NCBI GenBank assembly: GCA_903853185.1
Contig: CAINSX010000227.1
Span: forward strand, 1-5,931
Direction of reading: 5' to 3'
Source of the DNA: an uncultured Opitutia bacterium
GTDB taxonomy: Bacteria > Verrucomicrobiota > Verrucomicrobiia > Opitutales > UBA953
Length of the DNA stretch: 5,931 nt
The translations under genes and the position numbers were made by a program. Below the pieces are notes generated by a model. It saw nothing but the letters and a program-made list of their open reading frames with translations, ran no database searches and had not been told where the DNA came from. Of the stretch, positions 5,588 through 5,931 are shown piece by piece (the first letter of the stretch is position 1; each line of letters starts with the position of its first letter).

Positions 5588-5931
5588 CTACACCTTGAGG
5601 AAAAGCTTCTGGCGCTTGAGGAACCAGAAGAGCATCCATTCGACAGCGAAGAACCCGACCGCAAGGATAAGCGAACCTACGGCCGGCGAAACCGCCTTGG
5701 CCAGGCCGCCGAACAAGGCCTTCGAGGTAAAGTCATAGTTGATGAACTTGCTGGAGAGATAGATCAGGACGGAGTTCATGCCGATGACGGCGAAGAAAGC
5801 GCCGAAGGCGCGCAGCCAGCCGCGCACGTCGATGGTCCAATAAAAGAAGGCGAGCAATAGGCTGCCCCAACCGCAGGTCCACAGGACGAACGAGCTGGTC
5901 CAGAGGTTCTTGTTCAGCGGGAACACGAAGC
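5588..5931 (-). CDS. NagX/HGSNAT-like membrane acyltransferase (DUF5009-type), C-terminal fragment
   Basis: The frame is open to the right edge, so only the last 113 complete codons are visible; the GTG at 5926 is internal. The fragment starts with FPLNKNLWTSSFVLWTCGW, a hallmark of the COG4299 family (heparan-alpha-glucosaminide N-acetyltransferase and bacterial NagX), where the consensus is close to FPINKxLWTSSYVLxTGGW. Then come FYWTIDVRGW, a segment around GMNSVLIYL, and an ending FWFLKRQKLFLKV that resembles the usual Y/FWLYRKKIFLRV terminus. Three hydrophobic segments are visible (about residues 13-33, 38-60 and 83-103 of the fragment). The characterised HGSNAT acetylates terminal glucosamine across a membrane using acetyl-CoA. 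Here a sugar acyltransferase role, possibly in amino-sugar or polysaccharide use, is inferred from family only. The catalytic N-terminal region is outside the window. Confidence 0.8.
   Translation of the reverse strand, partial: FVFPLNKNLWTSSFVLWTCGWGSLLLAFFYWTIDVRGWLRAFGAFFAVIGMNSVLIYLSSKFINYDFTSKALFGGLAKAVSPAVGSLILAVGFFAVEWMLFWFLKRQKLFLKV

Noticed and set aside
5536..5664. A 43-residue N-terminal extension of the DUF983 protein
   Set aside because: It is Ser/Arg-rich, overlaps the upstream acyltransferase-like gene and has no family counterpart. The ATG at 5535 has a GAGG upstream.

Overview
This is a gene-dense window (about 96% coding) with high GC content, probably from a Gram-negative bacterial chromosome. 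The split glycine-cleavage P-protein, an NagX/HGSNAT-like membrane acyltransferase next to a DUF983 protein, and a stand-alone LplT-like transporter would fit Verrucomicrobiota or a related phylum. That placement rests on recalled family distribution and is low confidence. I see no tRNA, rRNA, CRISPR, insertion sequence or phage gene, and no stretch over 100 bases lacks a gene.

Layout, left to right. (1) Positions 1-705, + strand: the C-terminal half of glycine dehydrogenase subunit 2 (gcvPB). (2) Positions 706-2836, - strand: a two-component system, with the response regulator gene 4 bp upstream of its sensor kinase gene. The kinase stop codon abuts the gcvPB stop codon with no base between them. 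(3) Positions 2837-2898: a short regulatory gap upstream of the regulator, holding a -10-like hexamer and a PmrA/QseB-type TTAA-N7-TTAA box. (4) Positions 2899-4143, - strand: an LplT-like MFS transporter. (5) Positions 4200-5078, - strand: metF, methylenetetrahydrofolate reductase. (6) Positions 5079-5130: the metF promoter region, with a 24-bp near-perfect palindrome lying across the predicted promoter core. (7) Positions 5131-5535, - strand: a DUF983 zinc-ribbon membrane protein. (8) Positions 5588-5931, - strand: the C-terminus of an NagX/HGSNAT-like membrane acyltransferase that runs off the right edge.

The genes are mostly housekeeping and I see no clearly new multi-gene system. The glycine cleavage system makes 5,10-methylene-THF and MetF consumes it, so two genes share the folate one-carbon pool, although they lie on opposite strands and are not one transcript. 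The most interesting signals are the two intergenic regulatory sites: the palindrome over the metF promoter, and the TTAA repeat at the -35 position of the response-regulator promoter, which suggests autoregulation.
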